A model generated the notes under the pieces. The model searched no databases and had not been told where the DNA came from. It saw nothing but the letters and a program-made list of their open reading frames with translations. Made by a program: the position numbers and the translations under genes. From Fimbriimonadia bacterium (GTDB lineage: Bacteria; Armatimonadota; Fimbriimonadia; Fimbriimonadales; Fimbriimonadaceae), in assembly GCA_030427425.1 (NCBI GenBank), contig JAUICQ010000001.1:172665-236664 (forward strand): a stretch of DNA of 64,000 bases, written 5' to 3'. Shown here piece by piece: positions 46,795 through 57,304 of the stretch; the stretch's first letter is position 1; each line of letters opens with the position of its first letter.

Positions 46795-47681
46795 AAAAGA
46801 AAAATCTAAAACTAAGAATACTTTTTAACGTCGTCTCTCTAACAATTGGGATCTACATTCTAATTAATTATATTATAGCTAAAAACTATATTATCCCAGA
46901 CAGATATCCTGCTGCCAACTATCCTCCTAATTTTATAGAAACTAACATAAAAACAGATTCCTGTAAACTACCTATCTGGATCACAAAAGGATTATGTACT
47001 GAAAAACCTAAAAAATTAGTATATATTTTAATTCATGGCTATAAAGGCAATAGAGATCATTGGACACCAGTTTTAACCGATCTTTCTACGGATGCTGAAG
47101 TTGTAACGGTAGCACTAAGAGCACATGATACAAATAATGCTGCACACACAACCTTTGCAACCAAAGAGGCTGACGATGTATCCTCTGTTGTAGACTGGGT
47201 TGCCTCCCATTATTTACACGATAATCCAACAATCATTCTATTAGGATCTTCCCTAGGAGGAGTCACTTCATGGATCACTTCTTCTAAGAACAAACATGTC
47301 GACGGAATTATATCCGATAGCGCATTCCTCACTCTAACACTCTCAAGTGATAGATGGTTGGAAAGAACGTTCACAGGAGCCAGCACTATACTAAAACCAA
47401 TGGTAGTAATAGCTAAAACTCTCATTAATGTTGATACAGATAAAATATCTCCAATAGAAGCAGCTGCTAACTGGAAAGGCAAACCCTCTATGGTTATACA
47501 CTGTGAAAATGATAATATTGTTTCTTACGATGAATCTAATAAAATTGCCCAAGCTGCCGGTGCTAAACTCCATATTATGAAAGATGCAAACCATGCAAAA
47601 TCGCAGATTACCCACCACGACACGTATGTAAAATTAGTAAAAGATTTTGGGAATCAGGTACTAAAATCTAAAAATAGATAA
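46791..47681 (+). CDS. Membrane-anchored alpha/beta hydrolase
   Basis: A 296-residue serine hydrolase. A basic start and one membrane segment (ILFNVVSLTIGIYILINYIIA) are followed by the hydrolase fold with oxyanion region ILIHGYKGNRDHW, nucleophile elbow GSSLGG (Ser), Asp in HCENDNIVSY and His in DANHAKS. It resembles YqkD/BAAT-like hydrolases of unknown substrate. The ATG overlaps the folD stop (ATGA), so it is the third gene of the nusB-folD unit. The position may be fortuitous. Confidence 0.8.
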   Translation: MKKKNLKLRILFNVVSLTIGIYILINYIIAKNYIIPDRYPAANYPPNFIETNIKTDSCKLPIWITKGLCTEKPKKLVYILIHGYKGNRDHWTPVLTDLSTDAEVVTVALRAHDTNNAAHTTFATKEADDVSSVVDWVASHYLHDNPTIILLGSSLGGVTSWITSSKNKHVDGIISDSAFLTLTLSSDRWLERTFTGASTILKPMVVIAKTLINVDTDKISPIEAAANWKGKPSMVIHCENDNIVSYDESNKIAQAAGAKLHIMKDANHAKSQITHHDTYVKLVKDFGNQVLKSKNR

Positions 47682-47696
47682 TAAAAAAAAATTATT

Positions 47697-47725
47697 GATA
47701 TCTGTCCAACTAACGGACAGATATC
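47697..47725 (-). terminator. Rho-independent terminator of rlmN
   Basis: GATATCTGTCC and GGACAGATATC pair perfectly over 11 bp with a 7-base loop. On the - strand the stem is followed by AATAATTTTTTTTT. The rlmN stop codon lies in the loop region. It also separates the convergent hydrolase gene. Confidence 0.85.
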
Positions 47726-48801
47726 ATCTCATTATTAAGTCTCTTCGCAAATTTACCAGTATGTTCACCAGCTAACTGACCGCAAGCCGCAGCAATATCA
47801 TGACCACGCTCTTGCCTCTGGGTAACATATACACCCTGCTGCTCCAACCTACTCTTAAAACTCTGAATCCTACCATTAGAAGGTCGTGAAAATCCATTTT
47901 CTGTATCTACATAATTGAATGGAATAATATTTACAATACTCGGTACACCGCGCAGCAGTTCAGCTATTTTGTCAGCCTGATCTAATGTATCGTTTACTTT
48001 ATCAATTAATAGATATTCGATAGTAATTTTTCTACCGGTACTTCTTTGGTAATCTTTCATGGTAGCAATCACCTCTTCAACATTCCACTTTGTATTCACA
48101 GGCATTAAACTGCTACGAATTTCATCAAGTGGAGAGTGTAAAGATAGAGCTAAATGTATAGGCAGCTTTAAATCGGCCAATCTTTTAATTTGTGGCACTA
48201 ACCCTACTGTGGAGATGGTGATGTGGCGCATACTAAGCCCAATCTCATTATGAAGAATATCTATCGCTTTTAATAAATTATCAAGATTTAGAAGTGGCTC
48301 CCCCATCCCCATAAATACAACATGAGAAACTCTTCTTTTACTCTTACTTTGCAACAATAAATACTGAGCCACAATCTCACTGGTAGTAAGATTCCTATCG
48401 AATCCACCTAACCCAGTAGCACAAAACTTACAACCCATCGGACATCCTACCTGACTGCTTAAGCAGCAGCTCACCCTATCTTCATAAGGCAAAAGTACAC
48501 ACTCATACACTTGAGAATCGCCGCCATGTACAAGGCACTTAGTAACATCATCTTTAGAATAAAAATCTTTTGAAAGGTGCAAGTTACTCAAGTTGAAATT
48601 TAACTTCAATAATTCGCGCAAATTAGAAGGTAAATTATACATCTCTTCAATGCACTTCACCTGTTTTTTATATAAAAATTCTGCGATTTGCTTCCCTCTC
48701 CATGCTGGATAATTATTATCTTCACACCACTTAGAGAGATCGTTGGTACTTAAACCAATTAAACTCTGTTTATTATTAGCATTACTGTTCAATTCAATCA
48801 T
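47710..48801 (-). CDS. rlmN: Dual-specificity 23S rRNA/tRNA methyltransferase RlmN
   Basis: A 363-residue radical-SAM enzyme making 2-methyladenosine at A2503 of 23S rRNA and A37 of some tRNAs. The iron-sulfur cysteines are C120, C124 and C127 (CPMGCKFC). MGMGEPLLNLDNL and the C-terminal RQERGHDIAAACGQL, with the methyl-carrying Cys, are family diagnostic. Full length. With PrmC, HflX and TsaD it adds to the translation-maintenance genes of this window. Confidence 0.97.
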   Translation of the reverse strand: MIELNSNANNKQSLIGLSTNDLSKWCEDNNYPAWRGKQIAEFLYKKQVKCIEEMYNLPSNLRELLKLNFNLSNLHLSKDFYSKDDVTKCLVHGGDSQVYECVLLPYEDRVSCCLSSQVGCPMGCKFCATGLGGFDRNLTTSEIVAQYLLLQSKSKRRVSHVVFMGMGEPLLNLDNLLKAIDILHNEIGLSMRHITISTVGLVPQIKRLADLKLPIHLALSLHSPLDEIRSSLMPVNTKWNVEEVIATMKDYQRSTGRKITIEYLLIDKVNDTLDQADKIAELLRGVPSIVNIIPFNYVDTENGFSRPSNGRIQSFKSRLEQQGVYVTQRQERGHDIAAACGQLAGEHTGKFAKRLNNEMISVR

Positions 48802-48980
48802 CTTTTAAATATATAATCACTATAAAATAACTTACTATATTATTCTACAATAAATTTACATTTAGAAGTTCCGTATATTCGATATTTGTCGCGGTATAAC
48901 TTAATAATGCGGGTATCATCTGTATAGAGGACTATTAATATTTTATTATCAATAAATATTCCAGCAATTTCTATCAATCT

Positions 48981-51434
48981 ATGAAAAAGAGAATCGATTT
49001 CCATTCGCAAAATCAAGAAGAAAGTATTGTAAATGAATTAATAGAAACATTGGAAGCTATCGAAGATTCAGAACAAGAAAAAAACAAAGATATCAATCAT
49101 GAATCTATTCCAACAGAGATAGCCATACTTCCCCTGCGCGATTCTATTATCTACCCTACTTTAATTGCTCCCTTAAGTGCAGCACGTGACAGTAGTGTGA
49201 AACTTATCGAAGAGAATGTAACCTCTGAAAATAAAATAATCGGAGTAGTTGCACAGAAAGATCCTTATAAAGACAAACCCACTTTCGATGATATATATCA
49301 TATCGGGTGTATTGCAAATGTACGTACACTGGTTAAAATGCCAGATGCAGTACGACTTATTGTTCAAGGTGTTTCTAGATTTAAAATTGTAGAACTTATC
49401 CAAGAAAAACCCTATTTAAAAGCAAAAATTGAATTACTAGAAGAGCCAAGCATTCCTGAACAAAAACAAGAACAAGTAGAGGCTTTCAAGCGGACTATTA
49501 TTGCATTTTTTGAACAAGTTGTTAAACTCTCGCCACATCTTCCTGAAGAGTTACGCGGACTATCGTTCAATGTTGACGAAGCAGGAGTAATGGCAGACCT
49601 TATTACTGCACATCTATCAGTTAGCGTTGTACAAAAGCAGAATATTTTAGAAACTCTTCCCATAGAGCAACGTTTAAGATTTCTCCTAGAAATACTAAGC
49701 AAGGAAGTTAGAATATTAGAACTTAGTAGCAAGGTTAATAACGAAGTAAATGCTGAGATAAGTAAATCGCAACGTGAATATTATCTTAGAGAACAACTTA
49801 AGGCCATCCAGAAAGAACTTGGCGACGCTGATGATAGAGGCGAAGAATTAGAAGAGCTTAGAGAAAAAATTGATGCTTGTAAAGAAGCTATGCCCGAAGA
49901 AGCAGTAAAGGAAGCTACTAAAGAATTTAACAGACTTAAACGGATTAGTCCTAGCTCCCCTGAATACAACGTAACTAGAACCTATCTCGATTGGCTTACA
50001 GCAATGCCATGGAAAGAGAATACCACAGACAATCTAGACCTGAACCATGCTATTGAAGTGTTAAATAATGAGCATTACGGTTTGGAAAAAGTTAAAGAAC
50101 GTATAACAGAATTTCTGGCAGTAAGAATCGTTAAAAAAGACGGCGACTTAAGACAGCCTATTCTCTGCTTTGCAGGCCCGCCAGGGGTTGGAAAAACATC
50201 CCTCGGAAAATCTATTGCTAATGCAATGGGAAGAAAGTTCGGTAGAATATCACTTGGTGGAATGAGAGATGAGGCTGAAATAAGGGGTCATAGAAGAACT
50301 TATGTAGGAGCTATGCCGGGTCAGGTACTGCAAAACATAAGAAGACTGAATTCCAATAATCCGATTATCGTTTTAGATGAAATTGATAAAATAGGTACAG
50401 ACTTCAGAGGAGATCCATCTTCTGCCTTACTAGAGGTATTAGATCCTGAACAGAACAAGAATTTTAGAGATCATTATCTGGATGTACCATTCGATCTTAG
50501 CAAAGTATTCTTTATAGCAACTGCGAACAGATTAGATACTATCCCTTCCGCATTAAGAGATAGAATGGAAGTAATTGAGCTAAGTGGTTACACAGAAGAG
50601 GAGAAGTTCCAGATTGCTCTTAAACACCTAGTACCTAAGCAGATTGAAGAACACGGACTCACCGATAAACAGATTGCTTTCGATGACAGTGCTCTCAAGA
50701 GATTAATCCGATTCTATATACGTGAAGCTGGGGTAAGAAACTTAGATAGAGAGATAGCAAAGTTAGCAAGAAAGAGTACTAAACTTTTTGCTACTGGTAG
50801 AAAAGCCAAAATTAAAATAACTAACAAGTTTCTACAAGACAATCTAGGCGCTCCAAGATATCTACACTCCGAACTAGAAGAACGGACACTTAAGCCTGGC
50901 ATGTCAGTAGGATTAGCTTGGACCCCTATGGGTGGCGACATACTATTTATTGAAGCTAGCATGGTAAAAGGAAGCAAAGGATTGCTGGTAACGGGTCAGT
51001 TGGGGGATGTAATGAAGGAGAGTGTCCATGCAGCGCTTACTTACATTAAGAGTCATACTAGACAGCTAAAGGTAACCGAAAAAGCTTTTGAAAAGGCAGA
51101 TATACATATCCATGTACCAGAAGGTGCTGTTCCTAAGGACGGACCCAGTGCCGGGATTACCATGCTTACGGCCCTAGTCTCATTGTTTAGAGACAAGCCT
51201 CAAAAGTCTAATGTAGCCATGACAGGAGAGATCACTTTGAAAGGTGAGGTACTTCCTGTTGGCGGTATTAAAGAAAAGGTGCTAGCTGCGTTCCGTGCAG
51301 GAGCCACTACCGTTATTTTGCCACAGCAGAATAAAAAAGATTATGTGGAAGATGTTCCTGAGGATATTAAACAAAATCTGAAGGCTATATTTGTGAAGAA
51401 TGCAAAAGAAGTAATTAAACAAGTTATGGAATAG
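48981..51434 (+). CDS. lon: ATP-dependent protease La (Lon)
   Basis: An 817-residue LonA protease. The N-terminal substrate-binding domain opens [32 protein letters not shown]. The AAA+ module has Walker [16 protein letters not shown] near residue 400 and Walker [12 protein letters not shown]. The protease domain has the catalytic Ser in [10 protein letters not shown] (about 723) and Lys in [14 protein letters not shown]. About 35 acidic residues precede the LON domain. It is followed by a hairpin that includes its stop codon. Confidence 0.97.
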   Translation: MKKRIDFHSQNQEESIVNELIETLEAIEDSEQEKNKDINHESIPTEIAILPLRDSIIYPTLIAPLSAARDSSVKLIEENVTSENKIIGVVAQKDPYKDKPTFDDIYHIGCIANVRTLVKMPDAVRLIVQGVSRFKIVELIQEKPYLKAKIELLEEPSIPEQKQEQVEAFKRTIIAFFEQVVKLSPHLPEELRGLSFNVDEAGVMADLITAHLSVSVVQKQNILETLPIEQRLRFLLEILSKEVRILELSSKVNNEVNAEISKSQREYYLREQLKAIQKELGDADDRGEELEELREKIDACKEAMPEEAVKEATKEFNRLKRISPSSPEYNVTRTYLDWLTAMPWKENTTDNLDLNHAIEVLNNEHYGLEKVKERITEFLAVRIVKKDGDLRQPILCFAGPPGVGKTSLGKSIANAMGRKFGRISLGGMRDEAEIRGHRRTYVGAMPGQVLQNIRRLNSNNPIIVLDEIDKIGTDFRGDPSSALLEVLDPEQNKNFRDHYLDVPFDLSKVFFIATANRLDTIPSALRDRMEVIELSGYTEEEKFQIALKHLVPKQIEEHGLTDKQIAFDDSALKRLIRFYIREAGVRNLDREIAKLARKSTKLFATGRKAKIKITNKFLQDNLGAPRYLHSELEERTLKPGMSVGLAWTPMGGDILFIEASMVKGSKGLLVTGQLGDVMKESVHAALTYIKSHTRQLKVTEKAFEKADIHIHVPEGAVPKDGPSAGITMLTALVSLFRDKPQKSNVAMTGEITLKGEVLPVGGIKEKVLAAFRAGATTVILPQQNKKDYVEDVPEDIKQNLKAIFVKNAKEVIKQVME

Positions 51435-51453
51435 CTAGTTAGCTATTCCATAA
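51424..51453. terminator. 13-bp hairpin spanning the lon stop codon, between lon and gyrB
   Basis: TTATGGAATAGCT and AGCTATTCCATAA pair perfectly over 13 bp around loop AGTT. The lon TAG (51432-51434) is in the first arm. It stands between two convergent genes and likely terminates one or both, although a T tract is lacking. Confidence 0.6.
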
Positions 51454-51474
51454 AAAAATTCAAGACTGGGCTCT

Positions 51475-53475
51475 TTAATAGTGCCAGTCTATATCGAGAG
51501 CTTCTTTAGCATGATTCTGTATAAAGTTTCTTCTAGGCTCTACTTTTTCACCCATCAGCTTACTAAACATAATCTCTACTTCTGCCATAAATTCTGGTTC
51601 AAGTTTAATCTGAAGCAATTTTCTATTTGCTGGATTCATGGTAGTATCTTCCAGATCATCCGCATTCATTTCACCCAAACCTTTAAATCTAGTTACCTGT
51701 ACGTTCTTTTTCTTAAGACCTTTCAGTATGTCATCTAGCTCTTCTTCATCTGCTGCATAATAACGCTCGTTACTTCCAACTTTGACAACAAAGAGAGGTG
51801 GTTGCGCTAAATAGATATTGCCATTCTCGATTAATGGCTTCATATATCTATAGAAGAATGTTAAGAGAAGAGTTCTTATGTGTTCACCGTCTACGTCAGC
51901 ATCAGTCATGATAATAACTTTGCTATATCTTAACTTAGAAAGATCGAAGTGATCTCTACCGTTCGTACGCTCTTCAAAGTTAGACAGGCTTTCAGAAGAT
52001 ATGCATATACCTACACCTAATGCTGCAATGAGTGATTTAATTTCGTCATTATCTAAAGCTTTATCAACTCTTGCTCTTTCAACGTTTAGAATCTTACCTT
52101 TTAGTGGCAATATGGCTTGAGTTAACCTATCCCTAGCGCTTTTTGCGGAACCTCCAGCAGAATCACCCTCAACCAAGAATATTTCACACTCTTCTGAATT
52201 TTTACTTACGCAGTCAGCCAGTTTTCCAGGCAGACCGAAGGAGTCCATTGCTGAAGATCTTTTTACGGCCTCTGCTGCTTTTTTAGCAGCTTCTCTAGCC
52301 CTCTGAGCAAGTAGAGCCTTATCGATTACTCTTTTTGCTACTTGCGGATTCTCTTCGAGGAAGGTGTTGAGTCCATCACCTACTAGAGAGTTTGTAACAC
52401 CTTGAGCTTCAGGAGTCATAAGTTTTACTTTATCCTGACTGTTGTAGCTTGGGTTCTCTAATTTTAATGAGATAACTGCAGTTAATCCGTCTGCTACGTC
52501 ATCGGAGGTAAAGTTCTTATCTTTCTCTTTCAGAAAATTCATTTTTCTTGCATAAGAATTCAGCACCCTTGTAAGAGCAGTACTAAATCCTGATACGTGA
52601 GTACCTCCATCGGGCTGATGGATATTGTTGGAGAAAGCTATTATAGTATTATTAAAACCTGTATGATATTGGAGAGCAACTTCTAAATCATAAGTATCTC
52701 TTTCACGGTGGAAGTAGATTACTTTATGTAGTACATCCTTCCCTTCATTCATATCTTCTACAAGCTGTTGAATTCCTTTACTGAAATGAAAGGTGTCTGT
52801 TTCTTCTGGTTTTAAGTCATTTATGAAGTGAAATATTACATCTGGATTAAGATATGCAAGTTCTCTTAATCTGCCTTTAATGATAGCCGAATCATACTCT
52901 ACACATGTTAACGCTGTTGAATCCGGTTTCCATTTAATAAAAGTACCAGTTCCTTCTGCATCAGCAATAGGCGCTACTGGATCTTGAGGAAATCCTTGAT
53001 GATACCTTTGGTACCACAATTTTCCAGATCTTTTAACTTGAACTTCACACCATTCAGATAGAGCGTTTGTACAGCTAACCCCTACCCCGTGCAATCCACC
53101 GGAGACTTTATATCCACCTCCTCCAAATTTACCACCAGCGTGTAGTGTGGTCATAACAACCTGCAATGCAGATACGCCGTGCTTCTCATGGATATCAACA
53201 GGTATACCTCTACCGTTATCATCTACACTGATAGAACCGTCTTCGTATAGCTGAACGGAGATTTCGTTACAATGGCCTGCCAGTGCCTCATCAACTGAGT
53301 TATCTATTGCTTCACGGAAAAGTTGGTGAAGTCCTCTTTTGCCATTGTCCCCAACATACATGCCGGGTCGCTTACGGACGGCTTCTAAACCTTCTAATAC
53401 TTGTATACTATCTGCTGTGTAAGCATTTTCTATTTTAGCAGATACCGATTTTACATTTAGCTCTTCATTGTTCAC
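51475..53475 (-). CDS. gyrB: DNA gyrase subunit B
   Basis: A 666-residue GHKL ATPase/topoisomerase subunit. ATP-binding elements IDNSVDEALAGHCNEI, VDDNGRGIPVDIHEKHGVSALQVV and VSGGLHGVGVSCTNALS are in the N-terminal domain. TOPRIM motifs EIFLVEGDSAGGSAKSARDR and TDADVDGEHIRTLLLTFFYR follow. QAILPLKGKILNVERAR and the C-terminal NPANRKLLQIKLE and PRRNFIQNHAKEALDIDWHY favour GyrB over ParE. No gyrA or recF neighbours are present, so it is outside the usual origin-region order. Confidence 0.95.
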   Translation of the reverse strand: MNNEELNVKSVSAKIENAYTADSIQVLEGLEAVRKRPGMYVGDNGKRGLHQLFREAIDNSVDEALAGHCNEISVQLYEDGSISVDDNGRGIPVDIHEKHGVSALQVVMTTLHAGGKFGGGGYKVSGGLHGVGVSCTNALSEWCEVQVKRSGKLWYQRYHQGFPQDPVAPIADAEGTGTFIKWKPDSTALTCVEYDSAIIKGRLRELAYLNPDVIFHFINDLKPEETDTFHFSKGIQQLVEDMNEGKDVLHKVIYFHRERDTYDLEVALQYHTGFNNTIIAFSNNIHQPDGGTHVSGFSTALTRVLNSYARKMNFLKEKDKNFTSDDVADGLTAVISLKLENPSYNSQDKVKLMTPEAQGVTNSLVGDGLNTFLEENPQVAKRVIDKALLAQRAREAAKKAAEAVKRSSAMDSFGLPGKLADCVSKNSEECEIFLVEGDSAGGSAKSARDRLTQAILPLKGKILNVERARVDKALDNDEIKSLIAALGVGICISSESLSNFEERTNGRDHFDLSKLRYSKVIIMTDADVDGEHIRTLLLTFFYRYMKPLIENGNIYLAQPPLFVVKVGSNERYYAADEEELDDILKGLKKKNVQVTRFKGLGEMNADDLEDTTMNPANRKLLQIKLEPEFMAEVEIMFSKLMGEKVEPRRNFIQNHAKEALDIDWHY

Positions 53476-53755
53476 AATATAAATATCCAGAATATTATTT
53501 TAATTACTAATAACAGTTTACCTCAATAGCACCTTCAGAACCTATTAATTGACAGGTACTGTAGTATTGATTTCTATATCGGCCAGATCGGGATATTCTA
53601 TGGCACCGCAATGACGGTGTTAGCTAGTAATTATCTGCTGTTTCTTGAACCCACACTTGCTGATTTACGGACGTAAATACATAATGATAATTTTCAATGA
53701 TATATTTAGTTTCTAAGAAAAATAATTCAGCAATCAACTCACAACTCTGAACCGA
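53476..53755. repeat. Spacer with dispersed repeat B between oppA-like gene and gyrB
   Basis: A 280-base gap. The segment 53574-53622 contains ATCGGCCAGATCGGGATATT and CACCGCAATGACGGTGTTAG, matching in reverse the copy at 61785-61830, and the partial copy at 1720-1745. A 16-base palindrome ATTTACGGACGTAAAT (one-off loop GA) lies at 53663-53678. No gene is supported. Confidence 0.6.
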
Positions 53756-55369
53756 TTAGTTATCTTCTACAACAAGCTCATCTAATGGAAGTGTGTGGAA
53801 ATAATTACACTTAAATCCTTCAATGTTTTTAGAATATACTATGGCAGTCTGAAAATAGGTTATAGGTATCACACATGCATCTTCTAGCAAGATATCTTCA
53901 GCGAGATTAAACATCTTTATTCTATCGGAATACTCTTTACAACTATGCCCGATTAACACCTTGTCATCGTACTTCCAATTTTTATATCCAAAATTATTCT
54001 GTACAGAATCGGAATAAAAGGTATCAAAAAGGAATGTTGCTGGATCCATATAATCGGCGATCCACCCATTAAGCGCCATAGCAAACTTCTGCTCTGTTTT
54101 CTTATATTGAAATGTATGTATGTCCATACCAGAACCTTTAATTTTAATACCTAACACTTCTTGTAACTGCAAAATAATATTTTCAGCTATCTTTCCAGGC
54201 AGTGGATTTGAATTATAGAAAGAAATTTCTAGTTTTTTAAAATCTCCTGGTTTATACCCACTCTCTTTTAACAACTCTCTGGCTTTCTGCGGATTGTATC
54301 CGTAGGGATTTATCCCGTTTCGATAACCAGGAAATCCATAAGGGATAATAGATGATGCTAATTTTACTGGCACACCTTGGAATACGGTTTCTAATTTTTT
54401 TCTATCGATGGAGCACGCTATTGCTTGTCTAACTTTTTTATTCTTAAGAGCAGGAAAATTCTTCCCATCCATATATATAAATGTCACTCCAGCCATGTTA
54501 GATATTTGATATTTATTGTTTAGTGCTGGATTGTTCATTACAGAGTGGAGTGAACTTGAAGAGAGCTCTGCAAAATCTAAAGAATTATTCTCAATTTTAG
54601 CAAAAATAGTTTCAGGATCTTTCATGATGCATACCTGAATTTTTTTAGTTTTTGGCTGATGTTTCCAATAAGATTCATTTGCTGAGAGCATAAAATAGAG
54701 ATCGGAAACAAACTCAGTAATCTTGTAAGGACCTGTACCTACTGCCTGATCCAGTTCTGTTATTGGCACATCTTTTCCACCAATCGCTTCAACATCTACC
54801 ACTCTAGCACAAGGATAAACAAATCGGTGTACGAGCAATGGAGAATAATGGGTGAAGTTTACTGTTAATGTATTGTTGTTCAAAACCTTAACACCATCTA
54901 CGGAATTAGTTTTGCCATGCAAACAGTCCATTGCACCTTTAATCCCTCCTAGAAATTCAGGAGCACTAGGTGAAGCTAGCTTAGGATTACATGCACGTTC
55001 GATGCTCTGTTTAAAATGATGAGCGGTGACATCCTTTCCGTTATGAAACTTCACTCCCCTTCTAAGGTGAAACGTTACTGATGTACATTCATCATTCATC
55101 TGCCAGCTATCAGCAAGCCTACCTACGAGATTGTTGTTCTCATCATAAGCAACCAAGCCTTCATACACCTGATTCATCACGTAGCTACCCGTAACAGGAT
55201 CGTTACTCTGTACAGGATCTAATGAATTAGGCTGAAAAGAGACTGCACACTTCACTATTTCTTTACCACCCACACTGGAAATCTCAGCTGTTCTTCTACT
55301 ACAACCAATGAAGAATAAACTTAAAAGAGATATAAACAAAACACTTGCTTCAACTGGCTTTCTCAACAC
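53756..55369 (-). CDS. Oligopeptide/dipeptide ABC transporter substrate-binding lipoprotein
   Basis: A 537-residue family 5 solute-binding protein (OppA/DppA class). It has a lipoprotein signal with lipobox FFIGC, so Cys23 is lipidated. The mature part has VKCAVSFQPNSLDPVQSNDPVTGSYVMNQVYEGLVAYDENN, TVTFHLRRGVKFHNG-type sequence (SVTFHLRRGVKFHNGKDVTAHHF) and the late MDPATFLFDTFYSDS. The start is GTG or the next codon TTG, both supported by GGAGG upstream. No permease or ATPase gene adjoins it, so it may be an orphan binding protein. Confidence 0.9.
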   Translation of the reverse strand: MLRKPVEASVLFISLLSLFFIGCSRRTAEISSVGGKEIVKCAVSFQPNSLDPVQSNDPVTGSYVMNQVYEGLVAYDENNNLVGRLADSWQMNDECTSVTFHLRRGVKFHNGKDVTAHHFKQSIERACNPKLASPSAPEFLGGIKGAMDCLHGKTNSVDGVKVLNNNTLTVNFTHYSPLLVHRFVYPCARVVDVEAIGGKDVPITELDQAVGTGPYKITEFVSDLYFMLSANESYWKHQPKTKKIQVCIMKDPETIFAKIENNSLDFAELSSSSLHSVMNNPALNNKYQISNMAGVTFIYMDGKNFPALKNKKVRQAIACSIDRKKLETVFQGVPVKLASSIIPYGFPGYRNGINPYGYNPQKARELLKESGYKPGDFKKLEISFYNSNPLPGKIAENIILQLQEVLGIKIKGSGMDIHTFQYKKTEQKFAMALNGWIADYMDPATFLFDTFYSDSVQNNFGYKNWKYDDKVLIGHSCKEYSDRIKMFNLAEDILLEDACVIPITYFQTAIVYSKNIEGFKCNYFHTLPLDELVVEDN

Positions 55370-55559
55370 ATTAACCTCCGGTACATATCTGTAAATTCAA
55401 TAGGAATATATACTACACTTTTTATTTATACCCAAAATATAACACAAAGTAACACTTATATAATGATTTTATAACTCTTCCGAAATTTACCTGACCATAT
55501 TTATTTTTGCATATTTCAGGTAGCTATACCGTATATAACATTTATGAAAGAGCTTCGTA

Positions 55560-55571
55560 AGGTGATATAAT
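55560..55571 (+). promoter_or_regulatory. Extended -10 promoter for degP
   Basis: TGATATAAT (TATAAT at 55566-55571) with the TG dinucleotide of an extended -10 element, about 36 bases before the ATG. The -35 region has only a weak match, as expected for an extended -10 promoter. GGAG near 55592 is a possible ribosome binding site. Confidence 0.5.
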
Positions 55572-55606
55572 GTAATTAGCAAATTTATTAGTGGAGTATT
55601 TAATCT

Positions 55607-57304
55607 ATGAAGAGGTATTATGTAAATATGTTAAAACGACCCAGTTTCTGGATTTTAATCGGCGGATTTGCAGGGGTATTAGGCACCACTGTCTATATAT
55701 CTCAGAACGGACTTCAGTATGCTCATGCAGCAGTGAGTACATCTTCACAAAAATCGGCAGCATACATTACACAACATCCATTTTCAGCACTAGGAAATGA
55801 AGATGAAGAATATGTAAAGTTAGTAGAGGCCGTTAAGCCTGCAGTTGTACATATAGAAGTAGGCGGCAGAGTAGCCAAAAGTGGTGAAGTAATTCAACAA
55901 TCTCAACCAAGCGGGTCTGGTGTTATTGTCCGAGCCGATAATTCCCTTGGGTACGGATGGGTAGTAACCAATCAGCACGTAGTACATGGACATAAAAAAG
56001 TAACTATCACACTCCATGATGGAAGACGTGTAATGGGTAGTGTATACACATCCAAAGATCCTTTAGTAGATGTTGCAGTTGTTAAAATTGATGTAAAAGA
56101 CTTAAAGGCATTGAATTTTGCCAACAGCTCTAACGTGAAAGAGGGTCAGATGTGTCTAGCGATTGGTTCTCCAATGGGGCTCAACCACACTGTCACTTAC
56201 GGAAAGATTAGTTCTACACATAGCAGAAGAGAGTCTACACAGAGCTTAATCGATGTTATACAGACAGACGCATCCATTAATCCTGGGAACTCTGGCGGAC
56301 CCTTAATTGTACTAGAAAAAACAAAGAATGGATACACTCCTGGTATAGCCGGAATCAACACTTTCATTGCAACTAAAAGTGGAGGAAGTCAGGGATTAGG
56401 ATTCGCGCTGAAAAGTAATTTCGTAAAGTTAGTATCCGATATTCTTATATCTAAGAAGAAGATACAGCGTGGAATGATTGGTATTAGACCTGAAGATATT
56501 AAAGAGTATCAGAAAAAAGAACTGGGTCGGGAATTCGGTGCGGTAATATCGGATAGCGTAGATAAAAAATCACCAGCTGGAAAAGCCGGATTGAAAGAAG
56601 GCGATATTATTATCAAAATACAAGACAGGACCATTAAAGACGCTCAGGATGTTGTAAACGCACTCTTAGAATACGGTCCGGGAAAGAATCTTAATTTCGT
56701 CATAATAAGAAATAAAAAAACTCATAACATCTCTGTGAAACCAATATCTTTCCAAGAACATCTGAAAAGGATGCAGAAGAAACAGAGATACTCTAATCCA
56801 CAGCAAGAGATGCTCGAAGAACTTCTAAGACATTTCGGAATGCGTGGAAAAGGCAATTTCGGATTCCCAGGCGGACCTTCCCCATTCGATAACTTCTACG
56901 ATGATGAAGGTGATGCAGAAGAATCAGATCAGGATGAAAATATTGAAGAATCTCCCGATTCAAATGGTTCTAATAGCAAAGAAGAGCAACCTAAGAAGAG
57001 TACAGAGAGAGCAAAATTAGGTGTTAAAGTAGCCGATCTTAATAATTCACTTAGGAAAAGCTACTATATACCGGCTAAAGCAAAAGGGGCTCTTGTTACT
57101 GAAGTAATACCAAATACTATTGCTAGTAAATATAAATTCCGAGTAGGAGATTTAATTACAGCAATCGGGAACAAAAAAGTAACCAGCAGCACAGATCTGT
57201 TAAACGGAGTTAAAAAACTAAAGGCTGGAGAGATTACTAGACTTAAAATAGTCCGATACTCTAAGGCTGGTAAACAGAGCGTTCAATGGAACATTAAGTT
57301 CTGA
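55607..57304 (+). CDS. degP: Periplasmic serine protease DegP/HtrA (Do family)
   Basis: A 565-residue envelope protease/chaperone. The N-terminal hydrophobic segment (FWILIGGFAGVLGTTVYI) is a signal peptide or anchor. The trypsin-like domain has the catalytic triad H124 (TNQHVVHG), D155 (DPLVDVAVV) and S229 (INPGNSGGPL). PDZ1 is near residues 290-380 and PDZ2 near 470-560. Between them is a low-complexity acidic linker (about 425-470, rich in Asp, Glu, Ser and Asn) that is longer than in E. coli DegP. The stand-alone gene is followed by a repeat cluster. Confidence 0.93.
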   Translation: MKRYYVNMLKRPSFWILIGGFAGVLGTTVYISQNGLQYAHAAVSTSSQKSAAYITQHPFSALGNEDEEYVKLVEAVKPAVVHIEVGGRVAKSGEVIQQSQPSGSGVIVRADNSLGYGWVVTNQHVVHGHKKVTITLHDGRRVMGSVYTSKDPLVDVAVVKIDVKDLKALNFANSSNVKEGQMCLAIGSPMGLNHTVTYGKISSTHSRRESTQSLIDVIQTDASINPGNSGGPLIVLEKTKNGYTPGIAGINTFIATKSGGSQGLGFALKSNFVKLVSDILISKKKIQRGMIGIRPEDIKEYQKKELGREFGAVISDSVDKKSPAGKAGLKEGDIIIKIQDRTIKDAQDVVNALLEYGPGKNLNFVIIRNKKTHNISVKPISFQEHLKRMQKKQRYSNPQQEMLEELLRHFGMRGKGNFGFPGGPSPFDNFYDDEGDAEESDQDENIEESPDSNGSNSKEEQPKKSTERAKLGVKVADLNNSLRKSYYIPAKAKGALVTEVIPNTIASKYKFRVGDLITAIGNKKVTSSTDLLNGVKKLKAGEITRLKIVRYSKAGKQSVQWNIKF

